Shown here one piece after another: positions 26,039-34,155 of a stretch of DNA of 64,000 bases; position 1 is the first letter of the stretch; each line of letters starts with the position of its first letter. The notes under the pieces were generated by a model. The model had not been told where the DNA came from, searched no databases, and saw only the letters and a list, made by a program, of their open reading frames with translations. The position numbers and the translations under genes were made by a program. This DNA is from Paenibacillus_S vulneris (GTDB lineage: Bacteria; Bacillota; Bacilli; Paenibacillales; NBRC-103111): the NCBI RefSeq assembly GCF_039543185.1, contig NZ_BAABJG010000052.1, forward strand, positions 1 through 64,000. The letters are read 5' to 3'.

Positions 26039-27319
26039 ATGGATCAACAAGCATGGATTGCCATTGGAATTTTTCTAGTCATTTATGCACTCATCATTAG
26101 CGAGAAAATTCATCGAACCATCGTAGCGATGATAGGCGGAATCCTGATGGTGGCATTAGGAATTGTAAGCCAGGAAACAGCGGTACATCACATCGATTTT
26201 AATACGCTCGGCTTGCTGATCGGGATGATGATTATCGTCGGCATCACAGCGGATACAGGCTTATTCAAGTATATAGCCGTATGGTCGGCCAAGAAGGCAG
26301 GAGGACATCCTGTCAGGATTCTCGTCGTATTGTGCCTGGTTACCGCGATAGGCTCCGCCTTTCTGGATAATGTAACTACCGTATTGCTTATGGTGCCGGT
26401 TACGCTTAGCATCACGAGAAAGCTTCAGGTAACACCGATTCCCTATTTCATCTCGCAAATTATGGCCTCTAATATCGGGGGAACCGCTACTTTAATCGGG
26501 GATCCTCCCAACATCATGATTGGCAGCGCCGTCAAGGAACTTACGTTCATGGCGTTTATCAATAATCTGTCGCTAATCTCGATCCTGATTTTACTGGCGA
26601 CGCTGCCCTTTTTCGTCCTGATCTACCGCAAGAAGATTCAAACCACGGATGAGCTGCGTCAAGGCATCATGGAAATGGATGAAAGGTCGGAGATTACCGA
26701 CACTAAGCTGCTGGTGAAGTGCCTAACGGTACTAGGTTTGACGGTCTTTGGATTTTTTGTGCATCAAATCCTTCATCTGGAGTCGGCTACCGTCGCCTTG
26801 GCAGGCGCCTTCCTGCTGCTGTTATTAACGGGGGAGCACGCTCTTGAGCAGGCGTTCCATCGGGTAGAATGGACGACGATCTTCTTCTTTGTCGGTTTGT
26901 TCGTGCTGGTGTCCGGCCTTGTCGAGACGGAGGTCATAGCAGCCCTTGCGGAATATGCCATAGGCATTACCGGCGGGGACGTAACCAAATCGGCCATCCT
27001 TATCCTGTGGCTGAGCGCAATCGCATCCGCATTTCTCGATAACATCCCGTTTGTCGCCACGATGATCCCGCTCATTCAAGAGATGGGAACAATGGGGATT
27101 ACGAATTTGGAGCCTTTATGGTGGAGCCTGGCGCTAGGCGCTTGTTTGGGAGGCAACGGCTCGCTTATAGGAGCCAGCGCGAATCTGATCGTCGCAGGAA
27201 TCTCCGGAAGGGAAGGGCATCCTATTTCCTTTATGACTTTTTTCAAGGTCGCGTTTCCGCTTATGCTCTTATCGATTGTCATTGCGAACATCTACATCTA
27301 TTTGCGATATCTAATGTAG
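26039..27319 (+). CDS. ArsB/NhaD-type ion transporter
   Basis: This 426-residue membrane protein has ten to twelve helices and a two-fold internal repeat marked by SAFLDNVTTVLL near residue 102 and SAFLDNIPFVATMIP near 326, the signature pair of the ion transporter superfamily (ArsB, NhaD, P-protein). The GGTATLIGDPPN and GGNGSLIGASAN loops are the matching substrate loops. Possible substrates are arsenite, sodium or other ions. The start is ATG 26039 after AAGGAGGG; the frame extended to 25901 runs through the terminator and repeats and is unlikely. It lies between the YrrI-like gene and alaS, where Bacillus has glutamine transport genes. Confidence 0.88.
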   Translation: MDQQAWIAIGIFLVIYALIISEKIHRTIVAMIGGILMVALGIVSQETAVHHIDFNTLGLLIGMMIIVGITADTGLFKYIAVWSAKKAGGHPVRILVVLCLVTAIGSAFLDNVTTVLLMVPVTLSITRKLQVTPIPYFISQIMASNIGGTATLIGDPPNIMIGSAVKELTFMAFINNLSLISILILLATLPFFVLIYRKKIQTTDELRQGIMEMDERSEITDTKLLVKCLTVLGLTVFGFFVHQILHLESATVALAGAFLLLLLTGEHALEQAFHRVEWTTIFFFVGLFVLVSGLVETEVIAALAEYAIGITGGDVTKSAILILWLSAIASAFLDNIPFVATMIPLIQEMGTMGITNLEPLWWSLALGACLGGNGSLIGASANLIVAGISGREGHPISFMTFFKVAFPLMLLSIVIANIYIYLRYLM

Positions 27320-27360
27320 AAGAAACGTTGTCTGTAATGTCGAAGCAAGCTGCTGCCGAG

Positions 27361-27390
27361 TTGACATGGATATCGTGAAACGTATATAAT
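27361..27390 (+). promoter_or_regulatory. Promoter of the alaS T-box transcript
   Basis: Perfect TTGACA at 27361-27366 and TATAAT at 27385-27390, 18 bases apart. Transcription should start near 27398. Confidence 0.8.
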
Positions 27391-27397
27391 TTCCTTA

Positions 27398-27703
27398 ATT
27401 ACTGCAAAAAATGGATAATTGAAAGCGTTGATGAAATTCAGTAAGCCATAGCCCATGATCCAGAGAAGAGGCTCTGGTCCGCATCCATGATGGGGACTAG
27501 CTGAGAGAGCCTTTCCATGAAGGATGGCCGAAAGCTCATTTCGGAGTGCGGAACAAATCCGCCGGATGGACTCGTTATTCGTCTAATAAGGAGATTGTGC
27601 AGCTTGCAGGCAGGTAGGCATCAATGCGCTTGCATTAAGCAGCTGGACAGTAACCAGGGTGGTACCGCGATCGATTCGTCCCTGTCAGCAGGGGCGTTTT
27701 TTT
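27398..27703 (+). promoter_or_regulatory. T-box leader of alaS
   Basis: The core AGGGTGGTACCGCG is at 27656-27669, followed by an intrinsic terminator: CGTCCCTG (27677-27684) pairs with CAGGGGCG (27689-27696) and seven T follow. The AGTAAGCC segment near 27447 fits the 5' side of Stem I. The gene downstream predicts a tRNA-Ala sensor; I did not locate the specifier codon with confidence. The remainder up to alaS (27704-27851) shows no gene. Confidence 0.93.
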
Positions 27704-27851
27704 GTTTTTTAAGATAGTTTTTGTGGCTCAGCTGGCGGCTTAAAGGGATTGCATTTGATAAAAGGCAGGTCCTTGTACAAGGCGTGCATGCGTCTGCTGA
27801 CGGAACGGAGTTATCACAAAAACAGACTATATAGTAGGAGGATCAACAATT

Positions 27852-30479
27852 ATGAAAGCCAGTGAAATTCGCTCCAAATGGTTGGCATTTTTTGAAAGCA
27901 AGGGACATAAGATCGAGCCGAGTGCTCCGCTTGTTCCTCATAATGACCCGTCGCTCTTATGGATCAACGCGGGTATGGCTCCATTAAAGCCTTATTTCGA
28001 TGGACGAGTTGTGCCTGATAATCCGCGCATTGCCAATTCCCAGAAGTGTATTCGTACCAATGACATTGAGAACGTAGGTAAAACACGCCGTCACCACACG
28101 TTTTTTGAGATGCTGGGCAATTTCTCCATCGGAGATTACTTCAAGGAAGAAGCGATCACCTGGGCTTGGGAGTTCTTGACCGGCAAAGAGTGGCTGGGAA
28201 TGGACCCGAATCTTCTGTCGGTAACTGTGTATCCCGAGGATACCGAAGCTTACGAATTCTGGAACAAGAAAATCGGTCTGCCTGAAGAATGTATCTACAA
28301 GCTGGAGGACAACTTCTGGGATATCGGCGAGGGACCTTGCGGACCTTGTACGGAGATTTTCTATGACCGCGGCGACGCTTACGGAGATCTGAACGATCCT
28401 GAGTGCTGGCCGGGAGGAGAGAACGAACGCTTCCTGGAAGTGTGGAACCTGGTGTTCTCCCAATTCAACCATAACAAAGACGGCAGCTACACGCCGCTGC
28501 CTAATAAGAATATTGATACGGGCGCGGGCTTGGAGCGTTTTGCGAGCGTATTGCAGAACGTGGATTCCAACTTCGATACCGATTTGTTCCAGCCGATTAT
28601 TCAACAGACCTGCAAGCTGGCAGGCGTGAAATATAATGAGAATGAAGATCACGACGTCGCTTTGAAGGTTATTGCCGACCACATCCGTACCGTTGTTTTC
28701 TCTGTAGGCGATGGGGTGCTGCCATCCAATGAAGGCCGGGGCTACATCATTCGCCGCTTGCTTCGCCGCGCAGTACGCTACGGAAAAGTACTTGGAATGG
28801 ATAAACCGTTCCTGTACACTCTGACGCCTGTTGTTGGAGAGGTCATGGGCGTTTACTATCCGGAAGTGGTGGAAAAGCGCGAGTTCATCGAGAAAGTAAT
28901 CCGTACGGAAGAAGAGCGTTTCCACGAAACCTTGTCCGACGGACTTATGATCCTGGCGGAAATGACGGAGAAGGCACGCAAAGAAGGCAGCACGCAAATC
29001 AGCGGCCCGGATGCCTTCAAGCTGTATGATACCTATGGCTTCCCGTTTGACTTGACGGAGGACTTCGCCGCTGAAAAAGGAATGACGGTAGATAGAGAAG
29101 GCTTTGACCGCGCCATGCAGGAGCAGCGCGACCGCGCAAGGGTAGCACGTAAGGATGCGGACAGCATGAAGGTTCAAGGAGGACCGTTGTCCGACTACAC
29201 GGTTAAAAGTGAGTTTGTTGGGTATACTGAATTGGTAACAACTGCTAAAGTGATTGCTATCGTTCATGAGAATCAATTCGTCGACTTGGTCGGCGTGGGC
29301 GAAACCTGCCAGGTCATTCTGGATAAAACGCCTTTTTATGCCGAAAGCGGCGGTCAAGTGAGCGATCATGGCGTGATGACGGCAGGGGAGCTTACGCTGC
29401 GTGTCGATGATGTTGGGAAAGCGCCTCATGGCCAGCACGTGCATACCGTAACGGTCGAATCCGGCGTTCTCCGCAAAGGAGATACCGTACAGGCGTCTGT
29501 TAACGAGGAGCTGCGCGACGATATTATCAAAAACCATACGGCGACCCATTTGCTGCACAAAGCGTTGAAGGAAGTGCTGGGTGAGCATGTCAACCAGGCG
29601 GGTTCCTTGGTAGCTCCGGAGCGTCTGCGCTTCGACTTCTCGCATTTTGGAAGCATTAGTGCGGAGGAGCTGCAGGATATTGAGCAGCGCGTTAACCGGC
29701 AAGTTTGGAAAAGCACGCCGCTCAACATTTCGCTGAAGCCGATTGCTGAAGCCAAAGCAATGGGAGCAATGGCCCTGTTCGGTGAAAAATACGGCGATGT
29801 CGTCCGTGTAGTGCAGGTAGGCGACTACAGCCTGGAGCTGTGCGGCGGATGCCATGTTGCCAATACTAGTCAAATCGGCTTGTTCAAAATCGTCGGTGAA
29901 TCCGGCATCGGTTCCGGTGTTCGCCGGATCGAAGCAGTAACCGGACGCAATGCATATGAGTATTTGGATCAGCAGCTTCAGCTGCTTCGCGACTCTGCCG
30001 GATTGTTAAAAGCCAATATTCAAGACGTGCCGAAGCGGATTGACGGCCTGTTCGCACAACTGAAGGAGCTGTCCCGCGAGAACGAGTCGCTCAAGGCAAA
30101 GCTTGGCAAAATTGAAGCCGGCTCCTTGACGGATCAAGTGAAGGATGTCCAGGGCGTGCCGGTACTGGCTGCTCAAGTAAGCGCTGGAGACATGGAATCG
30201 CTGCGAGGCATCCTGGATCAAATGAAAGCCAAGCTCAGCTCAGCGATTATCGTGCTCGGCGCCGCATCCGAGGATAAAGTGAACCTTGTGGCGGCTGTAA
30301 CGCCAGACTTGATTTCCAAAGGCTTCCATGCCGGCAAGCTGATCAAGGAAACAGCGGCAATCGTAGGCGGCAGCGGCGGCGGACGTCCGGATATGGCGCA
30401 GGCGGGAGGCAAAGACGCGTCCAAGCTTCAAGAAGCGCTTCAGCAAGTCGAGAAGCTGGTTGCTCAGGTAACGGCGTAA
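27852..30479 (+). CDS. alaS: Alanine--tRNA ligase
   Basis: This 875-residue enzyme charges tRNA-Ala and edits mischarged Ser and Gly. The class II core starts at MKASEIRSKWLAFF and includes KCIRTNDIENVG; the editing domain shows the zinc motif HTATHLLH near 570 and CGGCH near 670; the C-terminal DHHA1-type domain ends with GGSGGGRPDMAQAGG. Length is normal. The start is ATG 27852 with AGGAGGA 8 bases upstream. It is controlled by the T-box and leads the ireB-ruvX group, as in Bacillus. Confidence 0.98.
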   Translation: MKASEIRSKWLAFFESKGHKIEPSAPLVPHNDPSLLWINAGMAPLKPYFDGRVVPDNPRIANSQKCIRTNDIENVGKTRRHHTFFEMLGNFSIGDYFKEEAITWAWEFLTGKEWLGMDPNLLSVTVYPEDTEAYEFWNKKIGLPEECIYKLEDNFWDIGEGPCGPCTEIFYDRGDAYGDLNDPECWPGGENERFLEVWNLVFSQFNHNKDGSYTPLPNKNIDTGAGLERFASVLQNVDSNFDTDLFQPIIQQTCKLAGVKYNENEDHDVALKVIADHIRTVVFSVGDGVLPSNEGRGYIIRRLLRRAVRYGKVLGMDKPFLYTLTPVVGEVMGVYYPEVVEKREFIEKVIRTEEERFHETLSDGLMILAEMTEKARKEGSTQISGPDAFKLYDTYGFPFDLTEDFAAEKGMTVDREGFDRAMQEQRDRARVARKDADSMKVQGGPLSDYTVKSEFVGYTELVTTAKVIAIVHENQFVDLVGVGETCQVILDKTPFYAESGGQVSDHGVMTAGELTLRVDDVGKAPHGQHVHTVTVESGVLRKGDTVQASVNEELRDDIIKNHTATHLLHKALKEVLGEHVNQAGSLVAPERLRFDFSHFGSISAEELQDIEQRVNRQVWKSTPLNISLKPIAEAKAMGAMALFGEKYGDVVRVVQVGDYSLELCGGCHVANTSQIGLFKIVGESGIGSGVRRIEAVTGRNAYEYLDQQLQLLRDSAGLLKANIQDVPKRIDGLFAQLKELSRENESLKAKLGKIEAGSLTDQVKDVQGVPVLAAQVSAGDMESLRGILDQMKAKLSSAIIVLGAASEDKVNLVAAVTPDLISKGFHAGKLIKETAAIVGGSGGGRPDMAQAGGKDASKLQEALQQVEKLVAQVTA

Positions 30480-30604
30480 AAATTCAAGCAAGCCTAAAAT
30501 AAATTTGCTTTGTCAACAGGAATTATTCGACAAACAGCGAATATAAGATGATATCGGCTGTTGTCAGCTATGTTTTACATTTATGTTTCTAAGGGGGTGT
30601 TGGG

Positions 30605-30868
30605 ATGAGTTCGATGGATAAAACGATGAAATTTAACGTAAAAGCGGAAGAAATCGAAACATCGCCCAAGGAAGTCATGTTGGCGGTATATGACGCGTTA
30701 CAGGAGAAGGGCTATAATCCGATCAATCAAATTGTGGGGTACCTTTTATCCGGCGACCCGGCTTATATTCCCCGTCATAACAATGCAAGAAGCATAATTC
30801 GCAAACGGGAGCGCGATGAACTGATCGAGGAATTGGTCCGTTCCTATTTGCAGCAGCATAAATCGTAA
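30605..30868 (+). CDS. ireB: IreB family regulatory phosphoprotein (UPF0297)
   Basis: This 87-residue protein is nearly identical in its middle to Bacillus YrzL (YDALQEKGYNPINQIVGYLL, SGDPAYIPRHNNAR, ERDELIEELV). In enterococci the relative IreB is phosphorylated by the Ser/Thr kinase IreK and affects cephalosporin resistance; a similar role here is inference. The start is ATG 30605 after AAGGGGGTG. It lies between alaS and ruvX as in most Bacillota. Confidence 0.95.
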   Translation: MSSMDKTMKFNVKAEEIETSPKEVMLAVYDALQEKGYNPINQIVGYLLSGDPAYIPRHNNARSIIRKRERDELIEELVRSYLQQHKS

Positions 30869-30880
30869 TGAGTAAGCAAG

Positions 30881-30912
30881 GCCTCGGGTGCAGAGACTAA
30901 GTCCGGGGCCTG
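30881..30912 (+). repeat. Hairpin between ireB and ruvX
   Basis: GGCCTCGG at about 30881-30888 pairs with CCGGGGCC at about 30903-30910 (one G-T pair). Only three T follow, so it may slow rather than stop transcription, or shape the ruvX leader. Confidence 0.5.
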
Positions 30913-30932
30913 CCTTTGGGAGTTTACAAGTC

Positions 30933-31352
30933 ATGCAGCGTTTAATGGGTTTGGATTATGGAGACAAAACGATCGGCATTGCTTTAAGCGATGAGCTCGG
31001 CTGGACCGCGCAGGGCCTCGAAGTTATTCGTCGTACGACCTTGGAACGGGATTTCGCAAGAATCCGTGAAATCATTGACCAATACAGTGTCAGTGAATTG
31101 GTTGTCGGCTTGCCGAAGAACATGAATAATACGATTGGGCCGCGCGGTGAAATCTGTATCGAATTTGCCCAGTCATTGCAGCAAGCTTTGCAAATGCCCG
31201 TCCATTTATGGGATGAGCGCCTAACTACCGCGTCCGCGCAGCGAACGCTGCTAGAGGCTGATGTAAGCCGCAAAAAAAGGAAACAGGTCATTGATAAAAT
31301 GGCAGCTGCGCTTATTTTGCAAGGATATATGGATTCCAAATCGAAGAGGTGA
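30933..31352 (+). CDS. ruvX: Holliday junction resolvase-like protein RuvX (YqgF family)
   Basis: This 139-residue protein has the RNase H-like start LMGLDYGDKTIGIALSDELG, the conserved VVGLPKNMNNTIGPRG loop and WDERLTT followed by DKMAAALILQ, all YqgF-family hallmarks with acidic catalytic residues. It is linked to nuclease action on 16S rRNA precursors. ATG 30933 gives the family length (Bacillus YrrK has 138); the earlier TTG at 30888 falls in the hairpin. It ends 5 bases before the DUF1292 gene. Confidence 0.95.
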   Translation: MQRLMGLDYGDKTIGIALSDELGWTAQGLEVIRRTTLERDFARIREIIDQYSVSELVVGLPKNMNNTIGPRGEICIEFAQSLQQALQMPVHLWDERLTTASAQRTLLEADVSRKKRKQVIDKMAAALILQGYMDSKSKR

Positions 31353-31357
31353 ATGGT

Positions 31358-31666
31358 ATGTCTAAAGAGGAACAACTGCAGGAAGAAGAATTGGATATCA
31401 TTGTTATTCCGGATGACGATGGCAATGAAGAGGAATTTGAAGTGGTTGCAAGATTCGAGGTAGACGGTTCGGACAAAAAATATTTGATGGTTGTTCCGAT
31501 GGACGCCGACGAAGAGTCGGATGAAGTGTATGCCTTCCGCTACGAGGAGGATGGAGACGACTTGCAGCTGTACACCATCGATGATGAAGAAGAATGGAAT
31601 ATTGTGGAAGAAACGTTCAACACGCTGATGGATGAAGCGGCGGAGGACGAGGAAGAATCCCGTTAA
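31358..31666 (+). CDS. DUF1292 protein (YrzB-like)
   Basis: This 102-residue protein is very acidic (many Glu and Asp) and has the DUF1292 pattern (FEVVARFEVDGSDKKYLMVV, EVYAFRYEED, EWNIVEETF). Its job is unknown. The start is ATG 31358 with GAGGTG 6 bases upstream; GTG 31349 overlaps that site. It follows ruvX by 5 bases and precedes a second copy, as if the family had doubled here. Confidence 0.9.
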   Translation: MSKEEQLQEEELDIIVIPDDDGNEEEFEVVARFEVDGSDKKYLMVVPMDADEESDEVYAFRYEEDGDDLQLYTIDDEEEWNIVEETFNTLMDEAAEDEEESR

Positions 31667-31688
31667 GCCAAGGCAGGAGGATTATCCT

Positions 31689-31991
31689 TTGTACGAATTG
31701 AAAGATATGAAACCAACGAATCAGTTGCGCAGCGCATACGGAGATGATATTATTTTGTATGACGACCGCGAACAATCCGTTGCTTACAAGCTTCTGGCCG
31801 AATTTCAGCTGGGCGACCAAAGCTACGCGGTGCTTCAGTCTGAGAAAGGCAAGAACGAAGAGCCTGAGATCTTCAAGGTTACCTCGACTGAAGGGGAGCT
31901 TGAACTCGAGACTATAGATGACGATGACGAGTGGGAAATGGTGTCCGAGCTTTACGACGAGATGACCTTCCCGCAAGACGATATGGAGTAA
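31689..31991 (+). CDS. Second DUF1292-like protein
   Basis: This 100-residue protein repeats the DUF1292 layout of its neighbour (YKLLAEFQLGDQSYAVLQSE, EIFKVTSTEGELELETIDDDDEWEMVSELY) and is also very acidic, but the sequences have diverged widely. The start is TTG 31689 with AGGAGGA 7 bases upstream; an ATG at 31632 in the same frame lies inside the first gene and has no site. Tandem copies suggest an old duplication, perhaps forming a heterodimer; that is inference. Confidence 0.8.
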   Translation: MYELKDMKPTNQLRSAYGDDIILYDDREQSVAYKLLAEFQLGDQSYAVLQSEKGKNEEPEIFKVTSTEGELELETIDDDDEWEMVSELYDEMTFPQDDME

Positions 31992-32099
31992 ACGACAATT
32001 TGCTTTCAAACGGAGGCGAGCGGAGACAATCCGCTCTTTTTCGTTGTTTGGATGGCAATAGATAGATATAGCTTTTGGTGAAAGGAGCCCAGGGAAAAC

Positions 32100-33167
32100 G
32101 TGACTGCAGGACCCAGAATGGCGTTAGGCAAGAAGATCGCCATAATCATCATAATCGTTTTTCTGGCGGGTGCAGCCGGTATCGGTTGGTATGCAAGACA
32201 AACGCTTCGGCCGATGCCTTCATCTGATCAGCCTGTGCGTGTAGTGATCCCTTCGGGGACAGGTTCTTCAGCCATTGCGCAGAAGCTGGAGCAGTCAGGA
32301 CTTATTCCTAATGCGACTATGTTCACCTTGTATTTGAAATACAAAGGGCAAGGGGATAAGCTGCAGGCCGGCGAATATGAGTTAACTCCAGGAATGTCGC
32401 TGGATGCTATTATAGACGTACTGAACAAAGGATTGACCATCAAGGAGCAGGGAGTCAAATTGACGGTTCCTGAAGGCTTCACAGTCAAGCAAATTGCTGA
32501 GAAGGTGAATCAGCAGTTCGGGACAGAGGCCGGTTTGTTTGTAAAAGCCGCACAGGAAGGGAACCATTATACCGCACATTCATTTTCCTATATACCTGAC
32601 AATCCACAGGTGAACAACAGGCTGGAGGGATATTTATTTCCTGAGACGTACGAATGGAAGAAAGATATTCCCATCGAGGATATGCTGGACCAAATGATGC
32701 TCGAGCTGGATAAGAAGCTTGCCTCGCTTCCCGACGGTTGGCAGGAGAGCATCCGTTCACGCGGACAAACGGTCCATCAAATGATGACCGTTGCCTCCCT
32801 TATCGAAAGGGAAGTCGTTCTGGACGAGGAGCGTCCGCTGGTGGCCAGTGTCATTTACAATCGATTGAGCAAATCTATGCCGCTGCAAATTGATGCGACG
32901 GTCCAGTACTTGCTGGATAAGCCTAAAGAACGATTATTTGAGAAAGATTTGCAAATAGAAAGCCCTTATAATACGTATTTGCATCCCGGATTGCCCCCGG
33001 GTCCGATAGCTAGCCCTAGTCTAGCCTCTATCAAAGCCGCAATCCAGCCCGCTGACACTAAATATTTGTTTTATGTCACCAAAAAAGACGGAAGCAAGGG
33101 GCATTTATTTGCGGAAACCTATGAGCAGCACCAGCAAAATATTGCGGCAAGCAAAAAGAACCAATAA
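32100..33167 (+). CDS. mltG: Endolytic murein transglycosylase
   Basis: This 355-residue membrane protein has one N-terminal helix (about 12-30), a LysM-like region (VTVPEG-type, LTVPEGFTVKQIAEKV near 121) and the YceG/MltG catalytic domain. The likely catalytic glutamate is E236 in VASLIEREV, followed by ASVIYNRL and the PLQIDATVQYLL and YNTYLHPGLPPGPIASP signatures. It cuts new glycan strands outside the cell. I list GTG 32100 (AAAGGAG 12 bases upstream); ATG 32118 is a possible start with a weaker site. It leads into trhP1 after 15 bases. Confidence 0.95.
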   Translation: MTAGPRMALGKKIAIIIIIVFLAGAAGIGWYARQTLRPMPSSDQPVRVVIPSGTGSSAIAQKLEQSGLIPNATMFTLYLKYKGQGDKLQAGEYELTPGMSLDAIIDVLNKGLTIKEQGVKLTVPEGFTVKQIAEKVNQQFGTEAGLFVKAAQEGNHYTAHSFSYIPDNPQVNNRLEGYLFPETYEWKKDIPIEDMLDQMMLELDKKLASLPDGWQESIRSRGQTVHQMMTVASLIEREVVLDEERPLVASVIYNRLSKSMPLQIDATVQYLLDKPKERLFEKDLQIESPYNTYLHPGLPPGPIASPSLASIKAAIQPADTKYLFYVTKKDGSKGHLFAETYEQHQQNIAASKKNQ

Positions 33168-33182
33168 GGAGAGAGTGGTATA

Positions 33183-34112
33183 ATGAGAAAACCGGAGCTG
33201 TATATATCAGCCGGCTCGGCGGAAGAGGTAAGAGCCTATATCGAAGCGGGTGCTGACGCTGTTGCTGTAGGCGAGCACCGATTCGGAATGCGATTGCCGG
33301 GGGAGATTAAGCTAGACGAGCTAAGCGAGCTGATCCCGTGGGTTCATGAGCAGGGAGCCAAAATTTATGTGGTAGCCAACAAAATTATGGAGAATGATCT
33401 GCTTGCAGAGCTGGCCGATTATTTACGCCGTGTCAAAGAATTGAAGGCGGACGCCGTCGTATTCGGGGATCCCGCTGTGCTGATTGCTATCCGCCAAGGC
33501 GCACAAGGATTGCCGCTCCATTGGAATGCGGAGATGACCTCGACCAACTATGAAACGGCGAATTACTGGAGAGCCAAAGGGGCAACAAGGGTCGTTCTGG
33601 CGCGCGAGTTGAACTTGGAAGAGACGCTTGAGATCAAGAGACAGCTTCCCAACATGGAAGTTGAAGTGCAGGTCCACGGTATTACGAATATATACCATTC
33701 CAAACGGAATCTTCTGACGAATTATCAGGAGCATCAAGGGCACGATCAACGCCGGGGTACAGGCAAGGAGGAAGGGCTTTTCCTTATCGAGCAGGAACGT
33801 AAGGATGAGCGCTACCCGGTCTATGAAGATGCCAACGGAACCCATATTATGAGCTCGGACGATATTTGCATGCTGGAGGATTTGCATGAGCTGATGGGCG
33901 GGCAAATTGACAGCTTCCGAATCGATCCCCTGTTGAAGCCGCTTGAATATAACTTGACTGTGATTCAAAGCTACCGTAAAGCGATCGATGCGTACTTTGC
34001 CGATCCGGAGCAGTACGCGTTCCAGGAAGAGTGGATGGATGCGATTCGTGAGCTGCAGGACCCGCGGCGCGAGCTGTCATTCGGATTCTTTTATAAAGAA
34101 CAAGTCTATTAA
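33183..34112 (+). CDS. trhP1: U32 family tRNA hydroxylation protein 1 (YrrN-like)
   Basis: This 309-residue protein belongs to the U32 'peptidase' family (YISAGSAEEVRAYIEAGADAVAVG, then VEVQVHGITNIYHSKRNLLTNY). In Bacillus its equivalent YrrN (TrhP1) is needed with YrrO for 5-hydroxyuridine at position 34 of tRNA. It lacks the cysteine cluster found in its partner. The start is ATG 33183 after AAGGAGAG. It is 43 bases before trhP2. In Bacillus a methyltransferase gene lies before it; here mltG is directly upstream instead. Confidence 0.88.
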   Translation: MRKPELYISAGSAEEVRAYIEAGADAVAVGEHRFGMRLPGEIKLDELSELIPWVHEQGAKIYVVANKIMENDLLAELADYLRRVKELKADAVVFGDPAVLIAIRQGAQGLPLHWNAEMTSTNYETANYWRAKGATRVVLARELNLEETLEIKRQLPNMEVEVQVHGITNIYHSKRNLLTNYQEHQGHDQRRGTGKEEGLFLIEQERKDERYPVYEDANGTHIMSSDDICMLEDLHELMGGQIDSFRIDPLLKPLEYNLTVIQSYRKAIDAYFADPEQYAFQEEWMDAIRELQDPRRELSFGFFYKEQVY

Positions 34113-34155
34113 TGCATCGGAACACAAGCATATTATTGAATAAGGGGTTGAAACC

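Noticed and set aside
27517..27717. 66-codon frame inside the alaS leader
   Set aside because: It lies across the T-box and terminator, which explain the sequence.
27984..29873. 629-codon minus-strand frame inside alaS
   Set aside because: It lies wholly within alaS and looks like unstructured antisense translation.
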